A DNA stretch of 64,000 nt from Aquamicrobium sp. LC103 (GTDB taxonomy: Bacteria > Pseudomonadota > Alphaproteobacteria > Rhizobiales > Rhizobiaceae): the NCBI RefSeq assembly GCF_001014615.2, contig NZ_LBCQ02000012.1, forward strand, positions 62,001-126,000, in the 5' to 3' direction. This document shows, piece after piece, positions 51,784 through 59,974 of the stretch (the first letter of the stretch is position 1; each line of letters opens with the position of its first letter). The position numbers were made by a program, and so were the translations under genes. The notes beneath the pieces were generated by a model, which saw only the letters and a program-made list of their open reading frames with translations, made no database searches and was not told the DNA's origin.

Positions 51784-53397
51784 TCATGGCGTCAACGCGA
51801 TATCCGCCCAATTGGAAACCGCCCAGCGAGGATTGTTGGAGACGTTCCGCACATCGTCGCGGGCAACGGTGATGAAGCCCCATTCGGCGACGTTGATCAA
51901 TGGCAAGTCCTCGGCGACGAGCCGCTGGAATTCCTTGAACAGTTCAGTACGCTCGGCCACGTCCATGGTTTCGTTGGCCTTTTCGATGAGCTGGTCGATC
52001 CGCGGGTTGACGTAGCCGCCCTGGTTGGAGAAGGGCACGCCGGCGGGTGTGCCGCTCTTCACCAGGATGGTGGTGGAGATAGCGGGGTCGTTTCGATAAA
52101 CGGTCGGCGCGACCGCGAGGTCGAAATCGTGATCCGTATAGACCGCTTTCTGGTGGGCGGCGGAATCATTGTTGACCACCGTGGCGTCGATGCCGACCGA
52201 GGAGAGGGCCTGGCGCAGATAATCGCCGAACTGACGTGTTTCGGTGAAATAAGGCGCCGGCAGCAGCCGCAGCTTGAAGCGGATGCCGTTCGCGTCCTTG
52301 GCATAGCCGGCCTCGTCGAGCAGGGCGTTGGCCTTGTCGAGGTCGAAATCGTAGGTCGGCACGTCGGCGGTATAGAATTCCGGCGCGTTCTTCGGGATGA
52401 TGCCGGTCGAAGGCGCGGCATAGCCCAGGAAGATCGTCTTGACGACGAAGTCCTTGTCGATCGCATGCGCGATCGCCTGCCTCACCTTGCGATCCGCAAG
52501 CTCCTTGCGGCGGTGGTTGACGTCGACGGCAAGTTGATAGGTGAGTCCCTCATAACCTTTGGAATAGACCTTGATGCCCTCGACCTTCGAGATGCGCTCC
52601 AGGTCGGTCAGCGGCACCTGGCTGAAGGCTGCGAGCTGTATTTCGTCGGCCTCCAGCGCGCCGGCCGCCGCTGCCCTGTCGGGCAATACACGGAAGATGA
52701 TTTCATCCACCTTCGGCAAGCCCTCGGCCCAATAGTCCTCGTTGCGCTCCAGCCGGTAATATTCGCCGGGCCGGTGCTCGGTGAATTTGAACGGACCCGT
52801 GCCGACGAGCCGGTTGTTGGCGGGGCTCGCCGCGATGTCGGCCTCGCCCTCGAAGACATGCCTGGCCACGACGCTGGAGACGACCGGCAGCGCGTTTCGG
52901 ATGAGCTGGAACGGGGTCGGCTTGGAGAATTTGAAGATGGCGGTGTGGTCGTCCGGCGTCTCCACCGCCTCGAGATTTTCGAAAACAAGCCGGCCGAGAT
53001 TCTGGAGCGGTTTCCAGACCTCGAGCGCGGAGAATGCGACATCCGCCGAAGTGAAGGGCGTGCCGTCGTGCCAGGTGACGCCCTCGCGCAGCTTGAACGT
53101 CGCCGAAAGGCCGTCGTCTGAACCTTCCCACGATATCGCAAGGCGAGGTTCGAGGCCGTTCTCACCCTCGAACGACGCTTCGGCCAGCGGCTCTATCACC
53201 TTGCTGGAAATGAAGAAGACGCCGTTGGAGGCGACGATCGCCGGGTTCAGGTTCCTGGGTTCGGAATCGGAGGCCACGATCAGCCGTCCCCCATTCGCGG
53301 CTTCCTGTGCCATGAGCAGCGAGGGCATGGCGGTGGAGGCCATCAGGAATGCGGAACTCTGGAGCAATGCGCGTCGGGAAACTGGTCTTTCAATCAT
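51784..53397 (-). CDS. Peptide ABC importer substrate-binding protein (DppA/OppA family, SBP_bac_5)
   Basis: This ~537-residue binding protein has family landmarks 'SKVIEPLAEASFEGENGLEPRLAISWEGSDDGLSATFKLREGVTWHDGTPFTSADV' and 'VRQAIAHAIDKDFVVKTIFLGYAAPSTGIIP'. The N terminus 'RPVSRRALLQSSAFLMAS' is a twin-arginine-like signal. I chose the ATG at 53397, since the upstream extension has no ribosome site and would bury the signal. It is the first gene of the operon, divergent from the M19 dipeptidase. The ligand is likely a short peptide, possibly with D-residues. Confidence 0.93.
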   Translation of the reverse strand: MIERPVSRRALLQSSAFLMASTAMPSLLMAQEAANGGRLIVASDSEPRNLNPAIVASNGVFFISSKVIEPLAEASFEGENGLEPRLAISWEGSDDGLSATFKLREGVTWHDGTPFTSADVAFSALEVWKPLQNLGRLVFENLEAVETPDDHTAIFKFSKPTPFQLIRNALPVVSSVVARHVFEGEADIAASPANNRLVGTGPFKFTEHRPGEYYRLERNEDYWAEGLPKVDEIIFRVLPDRAAAAGALEADEIQLAAFSQVPLTDLERISKVEGIKVYSKGYEGLTYQLAVDVNHRRKELADRKVRQAIAHAIDKDFVVKTIFLGYAAPSTGIIPKNAPEFYTADVPTYDFDLDKANALLDEAGYAKDANGIRFKLRLLPAPYFTETRQFGDYLRQALSSVGIDATVVNNDSAAHQKAVYTDHDFDLAVAPTVYRNDPAISTTILVKSGTPAGVPFSNQGGYVNPRIDQLIEKANETMDVAERTELFKEFQRLVAEDLPLINVAEWGFITVARDDVRNVSNNPRWAVSNWADIALTP

Positions 53398-53674
53398 GGG
53401 GTCTCGTGCTCCGGAAAGCCGGCGGTGGAGGATGCCCGCCATGTTCGAGCTTATAGTCGAGCAGCGCATTCATCCAAGGCGAGAAATGAATTGTTGCACG
53501 GGAGGCCCCGCAGGGAAAATTCTCCTGACGGAGCAGGGGGCAGGGAGTAGGGGGAAGGCGGAGCAGCCGGCGGGCGCGATTCAGCACTTGGCGTTGGCGC
53601 GCCGCCAATCCTCTGCTACCTGACATATGCCTCTTTCAGGCACGCGCATCGATCCCCCGCATTCCGGAGCGAAC

Positions 53675-54748
53675 ATGACCGACCGCATACAGATATTCGA
53701 CGGACATAACGACACCCTGCTTCGCCTGCATCTCAAGCAGGGCGAGGATCCGGTGAAGGCCTTCCTGGAAGGTGACGGCGCCGGCCACATCGACCTCCCG
53801 CGCGCGCGGGAGGGAGGGCTGGTCGGCGGTCTTTTCGCGATCTTCGTGCGTTCCCCGGAGGGCAGGAGCGCCGATGTCGAAGCCATGATGCAACAGCCTC
53901 GATACGACGTGCCGCTGCCGGCGGGTTTCGGGTCCGAAAGGGCCTTGGCCGAAACCCTCGCCATGGCGTCGATCCTCTTCCGGATCGAGCGGAGCTCCGA
54001 GGGGCGGGTGAAGATATGCCGCGATACCGCCGACATCGCCTCCGCGGTCGAAGCCGGTGCGCTGGCGGCCGTCCTTCACATCGAGGGAGCGGAGGCGATC
54101 GACGCGAGGTTCGACAATCTGGAGGTGCTGTACCAGGCAGGCCTGCGCTCGCTCGGCCCCGTCTGGAGCCGGTCGAATATCTTCGGTCACGGCGTGCCTT
54201 TCCGCTTTCCGTCGACGCCGGACACCGGCCCCGGCCTCACCGATCTCGGCAAGGAGCTGGTCCGCCGCTGCAACGGGCTCGGCGTCATGATCGACCTGTC
54301 GCACATCACCGAGGCCGGTTTCTGGGATGTGGCCGAGATCAGCGATGCGCCGCTCGTGGCCTCCCACTCCAACGCCCACGCCGTCACCCCGCATGCCCGC
54401 AACCTGACCGATCGGCAACTCGCGGCGATCCGCGAGAGCGGCGGTCTCGTCGGCGTCAACTATGCGACAGCCTTCCTTCGTCCCGACGGGCGGATGACCA
54501 CGGACACGCCGTTGGAGATGATGCTGCGCCATGTCGACCATCTGGTCGAGCAGCTCGGCATCGATCATGTCGGGCTCGGTTCAGATTTCGACGGCGCGGC
54601 GATCCCTCGCGAAATCGGCGACGCGGCCGGACTCCCGAACCTGGTCGTCGCCATGCGCGAGCACGGATACTCGGCGAAGGAGATCCAAAATATCTGCTTC
54701 GACAACTGGTTGTCGGTGCTTGAGCGGACTTGGAAGAATCCTCGCTAA
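53675..54748 (+). CDS. Membrane-dipeptidase (renal dipeptidase) family M19 peptidase
   Basis: This is a ~357-residue M19 zinc dipeptidase. Metal ligands are in 'IFDGHNDTLLR' (HxD), the bridging Glu in 'LHIEGAEAID', and two His in 'DLSHITEAGFWD' and 'ASHSNAHAV'; 'GLGSDFDG' carries the late Asp. Family members cleave dipeptides and tolerate D-residues at the C-terminal position. No signal peptide is visible, so it is cytoplasmic. The ATG at 53675 follows GGAGCGAAC. It is divergent from the peptide importer, whose cargo it would hydrolyse. Confidence 0.92.
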   Translation: MTDRIQIFDGHNDTLLRLHLKQGEDPVKAFLEGDGAGHIDLPRAREGGLVGGLFAIFVRSPEGRSADVEAMMQQPRYDVPLPAGFGSERALAETLAMASILFRIERSSEGRVKICRDTADIASAVEAGALAAVLHIEGAEAIDARFDNLEVLYQAGLRSLGPVWSRSNIFGHGVPFRFPSTPDTGPGLTDLGKELVRRCNGLGVMIDLSHITEAGFWDVAEISDAPLVASHSNAHAVTPHARNLTDRQLAAIRESGGLVGVNYATAFLRPDGRMTTDTPLEMMLRHVDHLVEQLGIDHVGLGSDFDGAAIPREIGDAAGLPNLVVAMREHGYSAKEIQNICFDNWLSVLERTWKNPR

Positions 54749-54776
54749 CTTATTGGATTCGTGCGCATGCTGGCGC

Positions 54777-54800
54777 TTGCGGCGGTTTCATCCGCCGCAA
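54777..54800. terminator. Perfect hairpin between convergent genes
   Basis: TTGCGGCGG (54777-54785) and CCGCCGCAA (54792-54800) form a perfect 9-bp stem with a 6-nt loop between the dipeptidase and the convergent unknown gene. No T-run is present on either side, so termination efficiency is uncertain. Confidence 0.45.
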
Positions 54801-54829
54801 TCCAGCCGGCTGCCTAGTCCCGGTGCTTG

Positions 54830-55285
54830 CTACGCGTGCAGCAGGCGTCCAGCCACGAAATCCTGTACGCGACTCCACAGGCTCGGCCGCTCGCTGCGCG
54901 CGATGTGGTGGCGCAGGCGTTTGGCAAGGCCTTCGCCGGTCATCGCTCCATGGTAGTGGCAGTCGCAAAGCAGGCGATGCGCGTCCGCGTCGGTGAGCTG
55001 GAAGAAATCCATCACGTCGCCGAGACGGTCGCTCTCCAGACCCTCCTCACGAAGGACCGGATCGGCGAAAGCCACCGAAAGCGGGGTCTGGTCGCCGCGC
55101 AGTGCCCGGCGTTCATAGGCGGACATGTATTCGATCCGGCGCAGCGCGTTGATCGGCTCGTCATGGCGGTCAAGCAGGCTGGCCCACCGTTCCAGACGCT
55201 CGCTGCGCGTCATCTCCGCGGGCGCATCCACGGACGCAACCGCCTGTGCATTGGATACGATAATACGAGGATCTTGGTGCTTCAT
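54830..55285 (-). CDS. Hypothetical protein, 151 residues
   Basis: I do not recognise this family. The protein is soluble, helical and charged, with 'ERLERWASLLDRHDEPINALRRIEYMSAYERRALRGDQTPLSVAFADPVLREEGL' in the middle and a Cys/His cluster 'LLCDCHYHGAMTG' near residue 120. The ATG at 55285 is well supported by GGAGG 5 nt upstream; an extension of 17 residues is possible but lacks a site. Its codon use matches its neighbours. It is a single-gene transcription unit with AT-rich sequence upstream. Confidence 0.7.
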   Translation of the reverse strand: MKHQDPRIIVSNAQAVASVDAPAEMTRSERLERWASLLDRHDEPINALRRIEYMSAYERRALRGDQTPLSVAFADPVLREEGLESDRLGDVMDFFQLTDADAHRLLCDCHYHGAMTGEGLAKRLRHHIARSERPSLWSRVQDFVAGRLLHA

Positions 55286-55426
55286 AGCAGCCTCCGCACG
55301 AGACACTATTGAGGCGCAGGAGAATAGCACGAGCACCCTGCATGAGAAAAAGAATTGATCCCTCGGCGGATCACGATTCTTTGCATGCGGGCGCCCCAGT
55401 CGGCGACGGAGCCGTTCTCGCTTCCC

Positions 55427-56680
55427 TTAAATGCCGAACCGCGAAGGCGAGAAAGGTGCCATTGGGATTGCCGGCGTTTCGCCCGATAGCATCTGTGCCG
55501 CCACCAGCCCGGTGATCGGGCCATTGGAGAAGCCGATATGGCCGTGCCCGAAGGCAAAGAACAGGCGGCTGTTGCCACGGGGATGGCCGATGACCGGCAG
55601 GCCGTCGGGCGTCGAGGGCCGGCTGCCCATCCAGATCTTCTCCCCGGGAGTATCCGCTAGGGGAAGGCTGCGCTGAGCATCCGCGACGACGGCGCGGATT
55701 TGGCGCTCGTCGCGCGGGTCGTCGGGCCGGGCGAGTTCGACCCCGCTCAGCACCCGGACCAGTTCGCCCATCGGAGACATCACATAGCCGCCGGCGGCAT
55801 CGAAGACCGGCCGGTTGAGGAGCGCGTTGCCTGCCGGGCGCAAATGGAGATGATAGCCGCGCTCCGCCGCCAGCGGGATGCGGCAGCCGAGCGCACGGGC
55901 CAGGCCCGCCGACCTGGTGCCTGCGGAAAGGACGACCTTTTGCGCGACGATGGTCTCGTCTCCGGCCCGTACCGTTACCGCGTCGCCGCCCTGTTCGATG
56001 GAGCGGGCGGCAGCTTTTACGAAAGCCGTGCCGCGCGCCCGCAGATGGTCGGCATAGGCTTCGACCAGCGTGCCGGGGCTTTCAACCGATCCGGAATCCG
56101 CAAAGAAAAGGCCGCTCGTGAAACGGGGGCGCAGATGCGGCTCGAGATCGATTATGGCTCCGGCGTCGAGCTCCTCGACGCGCACCCCGTGCTCGGCGAG
56201 TACCGAGCGTTCCAGCTTGGCGGCGGCGGCACCCCGTTGGTCGCGATAAAGCCGCAGATAGCCATTGCGCTTGATCATGTGGCGCGCGCCGACGCGCTCG
56301 GCGAGCGCCATGTGCCGGCTGTAGCTTTCGGCGACCAACGGGTTGAGCGCCGACGCGGCGCGCCGCCACGCAGGCTCGTTCGCGGCGGCCAGGAAGCGGG
56401 GCAGCCAGGCGGCGAAATCGGGAAAGGAGGTGAGGCGAATGCGCACGGCGATGTCGCGCCCCATCGCATAGCGCGGCAGCTTGGCCAGCAGGCCCGGTCC
56501 GGCGACCGGAAAGATGGAGCCTCTGCTGATCACGCCGGCATTGCCGTAGGATGCGCGCGCGAGCGCGTCATCCGGGTCGATCACGACGACCGAACGGCCG
56601 CGCTCGACAAGTTCCAGCGCCGTTGACAGACCGACGATGCCCGCGCCTATGATCGCAATGTCGGTGCGATGTTCTGCCAT
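55427..56680 (-). CDS. FAD-dependent D-amino-acid dehydrogenase (DadA-like, DAO family)
   Basis: This 417-residue flavoprotein has the N-terminal FAD dinucleotide motif 'DIAIIGAGIVGLSTALELVERGRSVVVID' and the DadA features 'YGNAGVISRGSIFPVAGPGLL' and 'IWMGSRPSTPDGLPVIGHPRGNSRLFFAFGHGHIGFSNGPITG'. It oxidises D-amino acids to 2-oxo acids and ammonia, passing electrons to the quinone pool. Its position near a peptide importer and an M19 dipeptidase suggests use of D-amino-acid-containing peptides. Other N-methyl or proline-type substrates are possible. Confidence 0.9.
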   Translation of the reverse strand: MAEHRTDIAIIGAGIVGLSTALELVERGRSVVVIDPDDALARASYGNAGVISRGSIFPVAGPGLLAKLPRYAMGRDIAVRIRLTSFPDFAAWLPRFLAAANEPAWRRAASALNPLVAESYSRHMALAERVGARHMIKRNGYLRLYRDQRGAAAAKLERSVLAEHGVRVEELDAGAIIDLEPHLRPRFTSGLFFADSGSVESPGTLVEAYADHLRARGTAFVKAAARSIEQGGDAVTVRAGDETIVAQKVVLSAGTRSAGLARALGCRIPLAAERGYHLHLRPAGNALLNRPVFDAAGGYVMSPMGELVRVLSGVELARPDDPRDERQIRAVVADAQRSLPLADTPGEKIWMGSRPSTPDGLPVIGHPRGNSRLFFAFGHGHIGFSNGPITGLVAAQMLSGETPAIPMAPFSPSRFGI

Positions 56681-56820
56681 GAAACGATCCGGCTTTTCTG
56701 AAAAAATTTACCGGCAGAAGTAAACGGGGGTTGTCGTTGTGGCAATCCGCCCGATTTTGTCAGGAGCCGACATTTCGGATGCGTTTTGTGAAGTTCCGGA
56801 CTTTGACATCGTGCAAATAT

Positions 56821-56832
56821 GTTGATATCAAC
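56821..56832. promoter_or_regulatory. Perfect palindrome, candidate operator upstream of the DUF1428/VOC operon
   Basis: GTTGATATCAAC is a 12-bp perfect palindrome located 45 bp before the DUF1428 start. A TTGACA hexamer (56803-56808) lies just upstream, so the palindrome overlaps where the -10 element should be. This suits a repressor of MarR or similar type; no cognate regulator gene is adjacent. Confidence 0.55.
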
Positions 56833-56877
56833 CTAGTTAGGGTTTGGGGCTGTCCACAACGTCCAAGGGAGATACCA

Positions 56878-57231
56878 ATGAAATATGTAGAAGGGTTTGT
56901 CGCGGCCGTTCCGGTAGCCAACAAGGACGCCTATCGCAAGCACGCCGCCGAGGCTGCACCGCTGTTCAAGGAGTTCGGCGCGACCCGTGTGGTCGAATGT
57001 TGGGGAGACGACGTGCCCGAGGGCAAGGTCACCGACTTCCGCCGCGCGGTGAATGCGGAAGACGGAGAGGTCGTGGTCTTTTCCTGGGTCGAATATCCTT
57101 CGAAGGAAGCCCGCGACGCCGCGAACGAAAAGATCATGTCCGACCCGCGCATGAAGGAGATGGGCGGCCAGATGCCGTTCGACGGCAGACGCATGATCTT
57201 CGGCGGTTTCGCACCTATCCTCGATGCCTGA
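56878..57231 (+). CDS. DUF1428 family protein
   Basis: This 117-residue ferredoxin-like (dimeric alpha-beta barrel) protein of the DUF1428 family (YbaA-like) begins '[27 protein letters not shown]' and has '[21 protein letters not shown]' and '[26 protein letters not shown]'. The function is unknown. The ATG follows AAGGGAG. It is the first of three small genes with two VOC proteins; such trios are common near ArsR/SRPBCC genes, which are absent here. Confidence 0.9.
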   Translation: MKYVEGFVAAVPVANKDAYRKHAAEAAPLFKEFGATRVVECWGDDVPEGKVTDFRRAVNAEDGEVVVFSWVEYPSKEARDAANEKIMSDPRMKEMGGQMPFDGRRMIFGGFAPILDA

Positions 57232-57241
57232 GGAGGAGGCA

Positions 57242-58018
57242 ATGGGCAATCAACATGGCGAATTCATCTGGTACGAATTGATGACGTCCGACGCGGTCGC
57301 GGCAGCCGATTTTTATGGCGCGGTGGTAGGCTGGAAGGCGCGTGCCTTCGACGAGTCGGCTGGCGGCTATCGGATACTGGCCGCCAGCGACGCGGATGTG
57401 GCGGGGCTGTTGCCCATCACGCCGGAGATGGCGGCGAAAGGCGTGCGACCGGGGTGGCTCGGCTATATCGGCGTGGACGACGTCGATGCGACGGCCGCTG
57501 CCGTCGTCGAGGCCGGTGGTACGCAGCACCTTCCGCCGACGGACATTCCGGGTGTCGGGCGCTTCGCGGTGCTGGCCGATCCACAGGGCGCCGTATTCCA
57601 GATCATGCGCGGTTCGATGGAAGGGACGAGCACGGTGTTTGCGCCAATGGAGAGCGGTCATTGCAACTGGAACGAGCTCGCCACCAGCGACCAGAACGCC
57701 GCCCTTTCCTTCTATATTGACCGCTTCAACTGGGAAAAAGGCGACGCCATGCCGATGGACGGCGCGGGCGAATACCGATTCATCAACCGCAATGGCGAGA
57801 TGATCGGCGCGGTGATGAACCGCATGGACGAGGCCGCGCCACCGGCCTGGACGTTCTATTTCGGCGTGGACGACATCGATGCCGCGGTGAAGGCGGTCGC
57901 GGAGAAGGGCGGGGCAATCCACTACGGTCCCGCCGAGGTGCCCGGCGGCGCCTTCATAATCGTGGTTGCCGACCCTGAAGGAGCGATGGTCGGCTTCGTT
58001 GGGCCACGCAGGCAGTGA
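57242..58018 (+). CDS. VOC-superfamily protein with two glyoxalase-like domains
   Basis: This 258-residue protein consists of two vicinal-oxygen-chelate repeats (about 7-125 and 137-256). Each starts with a 'F(I/N)W(Y/N)EL(M/A)TSD' motif and ends with 'VLADPQGAVFQIM' or 'VVADPEGAMVGFV'. The fold binds a divalent metal and serves glyoxalases, dioxygenases and resistance proteins; the activity here is unknown. The ATG at 57242 follows GAGGAGGCA. Confidence 0.88.
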   Translation: MGNQHGEFIWYELMTSDAVAAADFYGAVVGWKARAFDESAGGYRILAASDADVAGLLPITPEMAAKGVRPGWLGYIGVDDVDATAAAVVEAGGTQHLPPTDIPGVGRFAVLADPQGAVFQIMRGSMEGTSTVFAPMESGHCNWNELATSDQNAALSFYIDRFNWEKGDAMPMDGAGEYRFINRNGEMIGAVMNRMDEAAPPAWTFYFGVDDIDAAVKAVAEKGGAIHYGPAEVPGGAFIIVVADPEGAMVGFVGPRRQ

Positions 58019-58024
58019 GGACGC

Positions 58025-58507
58025 ATGATCATGAAAGTCAAACAGCATCTCTGGTTCGAAAAGGATATGGAGGCGGCGATCAGCCTCTACACCTCGCTCA
58101 TTCCCGGCTCGAAGCTGGAATGGACCTCGACTATCCCGGCGGAAACGCCGAGCGGACCCTCAGGCAGCGTCAAGCTGGCGGAATTCACGATCGGCGACCA
58201 GCGTTATATGGCGATCGAGGCCGGACCGCTCGATCCGTTCAATCACAGTTTTTCGATCATCGTGGAATGCGACGACCAGGAGCAGATCGACCAACTTTGG
58301 GACGCGCTGAAGGAAGGGGGTTCGGTCGAGCAATGCGGCTGGCTGCGCGACCGCTGGGGGCTGAGTTGGCAGATCACGCCGAAACGGCTCGGTGAACTGA
58401 TGAGCGACCCCGATCCGGCAAAGGCGAAGCGTGTGACGGAAGCGATGCTGAAGATGGTCAAGTTCGACATTGCCGGGCTCGAGGCCGCGGCGGAAGGCGA
58501 GGTTTAG
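58025..58507 (+). CDS. VOC-family protein, PhnB/3-demethylubiquinone methyltransferase-like fold
   Basis: This 160-residue single-chain VOC protein has 'KQHLWFEKDMEAAISLYTSLIPGSKLEWTSTIP', 'FNHSFSIIVECDDQEQIDQLWDALKEGG' and 'CGWLRDRWGLSWQITPKRLGELMSD', typical of the PhnB-like DUF1338/3-dmu-9_3-mt family. It has no methyltransferase domain; the historical name is misleading. The function is unknown. Its stop codon overlaps that of the convergent RES toxin gene by 3 nt. Confidence 0.88.
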   Translation: MIMKVKQHLWFEKDMEAAISLYTSLIPGSKLEWTSTIPAETPSGPSGSVKLAEFTIGDQRYMAIEAGPLDPFNHSFSIIVECDDQEQIDQLWDALKEGGSVEQCGWLRDRWGLSWQITPKRLGELMSDPDPAKAKRVTEAMLKMVKFDIAGLEAAAEGEV

Positions 58508-59181
58508 GTCGCGGAACCGAGCTTCCTGACCTCGATGCTCCTTCCCCTCGCTGCGACCGAAATCTCGAAATGGTCTGTCTGCAGGACGTCGAGAACGAGC
58601 GAGGGGCGAAACGTGGCGACGTTGATGCCGCCGCGCAGCCTGACGCTGTCGTAGAGGATGCCGGCCCGTCCCGACGTCCTCACGCCTTCTCCGAAGGATT
58701 GCGAGGCGGCGTAGCTGTCCGACAGATAGAACTCGGGGTGGGCTGCTTGCTGTCCGCGGATGTCGACATGTTCCCCGCCGATCCGCGCCGAATAGGCGCG
58801 GTAGGTGCGCGACAGTTCCGGCAGGTGCCGGGCGACCGCTTCGCGGCGCAGATGATGGCCGACCTCGGCCGCCGAGGTCCTGACATCCACGGCGGCGTAC
58901 CAGGCGCCGAGATCGCCGGTGTTGAAGCGCATGCCCGTCGGCGAAACGTGAAGGAAGGCCGCCATCACGACGCTGGCGTTGGCGCGACCATAGACCCACT
59001 CGCTCCGCGGCAGGCGATCGACGCGCTCGGCGACGAGGCGATCGTTGGTCCAGCCGGCAAGCTCCATTACGGCCGCCAGATCGGCCGCGGTGGCGACCGT
59101 GTCGAACAGGCCGATTGGCGGAAACCGGGACGGGATGAGGCGGTGTGTCGGCTGCGGTGCCGGCGCGAGGGGAAACGTCAC
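58504..59181 (-). CDS. RES-domain toxin of a type II toxin-antitoxin system
   Basis: This is a ~225-residue RES-domain protein. The RES core begins 'THRLIPSRFPPIGLFDTVATAADL' (Arg), continues with 'MELAGWTNDRL' (Glu) and ends with 'GILYDSVRLRGGINVATF' (Ser). RES toxins degrade NAD+ by an ADP-ribosyltransferase-like fold. The GTG at 59181 overlaps the antitoxin stop as GTGA, so translation is coupled. At 225 residues it is longer than the usual ~150-180. Confidence 0.88.
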   Translation of the reverse strand: MTFPLAPAPQPTHRLIPSRFPPIGLFDTVATAADLAAVMELAGWTNDRLVAERVDRLPRSEWVYGRANASVVMAAFLHVSPTGMRFNTGDLGAWYAAVDVRTSAAEVGHHLRREAVARHLPELSRTYRAYSARIGGEHVDIRGQQAAHPEFYLSDSYAASQSFGEGVRTSGRAGILYDSVRLRGGINVATFRPSLVLDVLQTDHFEISVAARGRSIEVRKLGSAT

Positions 59182-59702
59182 CTGAAGACGATATCCGCTT
59201 CGCCATAGGGCTGGAACCCGGCGTCCGCCGCGTTCGGCTCCATATATTGTCCGCCTCTCGCCGCGTCGAGGAAGCGGCGGACCATCACCAGACCATCCTG
59301 AGAGCCGCTGGTTATCAGCGCGAGCGGCGGCTTGCCGCCGAATATCGTTCCCTCGTGCGGGCCGCGCAGCCAGGCGATCGCCTCGCGCTCGCTCGGGTAG
59401 AGCACGCCCAGCGCCTGATGAATGCCGAGAACCACGGAGATGCGCGTCAGCACGTCGACGTCGAGCGTGAAATCCTGATGCTCGCGCGCCAGCTTTGCCC
59501 AATTGTGATAGGTCGAGCGCGAGGGATAGCCGAGGATCAGCCGGCGTTCCTCCTCGTTGAGGCCCCACAAATCCGCGATCGTCAGGAAAGTCCTGAGCGC
59601 GGGTGCGCTCAACCGGCGGCGATTGGCCGGCGCGAACCTGGAACGGTCGAGCCGCCGCGGCGCTTCCTCAAAGATTTCACGAGGCTTGAGTGCCGGTCCC
59701 AT
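59178..59702 (-). CDS. Xre/MbcA/ParS-family antitoxin
   Basis: This 174-residue antitoxin has a central helix-turn-helix ('LWGLNEEERRLILGYPSRSTYHNWAK') and a C-terminal MbcA/ParS toxin-binding domain with 'LTRISVVLGIHQALGVLYPSEREAIAWLRGPHEGTIFGGKPPLALITSG', the classic partner signature of RES toxins. It should repress its own promoter through the palindrome at 59724-59747. It is upstream of the toxin, the usual order. Confidence 0.92.
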   Translation of the reverse strand: MGPALKPREIFEEAPRRLDRSRFAPANRRRLSAPALRTFLTIADLWGLNEEERRLILGYPSRSTYHNWAKLAREHQDFTLDVDVLTRISVVLGIHQALGVLYPSEREAIAWLRGPHEGTIFGGKPPLALITSGSQDGLVMVRRFLDAARGGQYMEPNAADAGFQPYGEADIVFR

Positions 59703-59723
59703 GACAGGGTCTCCTTGTCTTTA

Positions 59724-59747
59724 TCCAGATATAGTCCAAATCTGGAC
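59724..59747. promoter_or_regulatory. Palindromic operator of the RES-Xre toxin-antitoxin promoter
   Basis: TCCAGAT (59724-59730) and ATCTGGA (59740-59746) form a perfect 7-bp inverted repeat with a 9-bp spacer. A second pair, GTCCA/TGGAC (59734-59747), overlaps it. The element lies 22 bp before the antitoxin start, fitting autorepression by the Xre antitoxin. Confidence 0.7.
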
Positions 59748-59974
59748 AAAAGAAAAGGGCATCGCTTCACGAAGCGGCGCAAGGCGTGGTCCAGTCGGAA
59801 GTCGGCGCTGCGTCGAGCATATCGCAATTTTCGCCGATATCGTGCATCGCAAAGGCATCACACGGTTTGCCTGGCGGCTTGCCTCCTCGTCGCGCTGTAC
59901 CGCAGCCCGCCAGGGAGGCGGCCGGTTCGAGCGCATGCCGTGACCGCATTGCCGTATAGAGGGAAAAACGCCGC

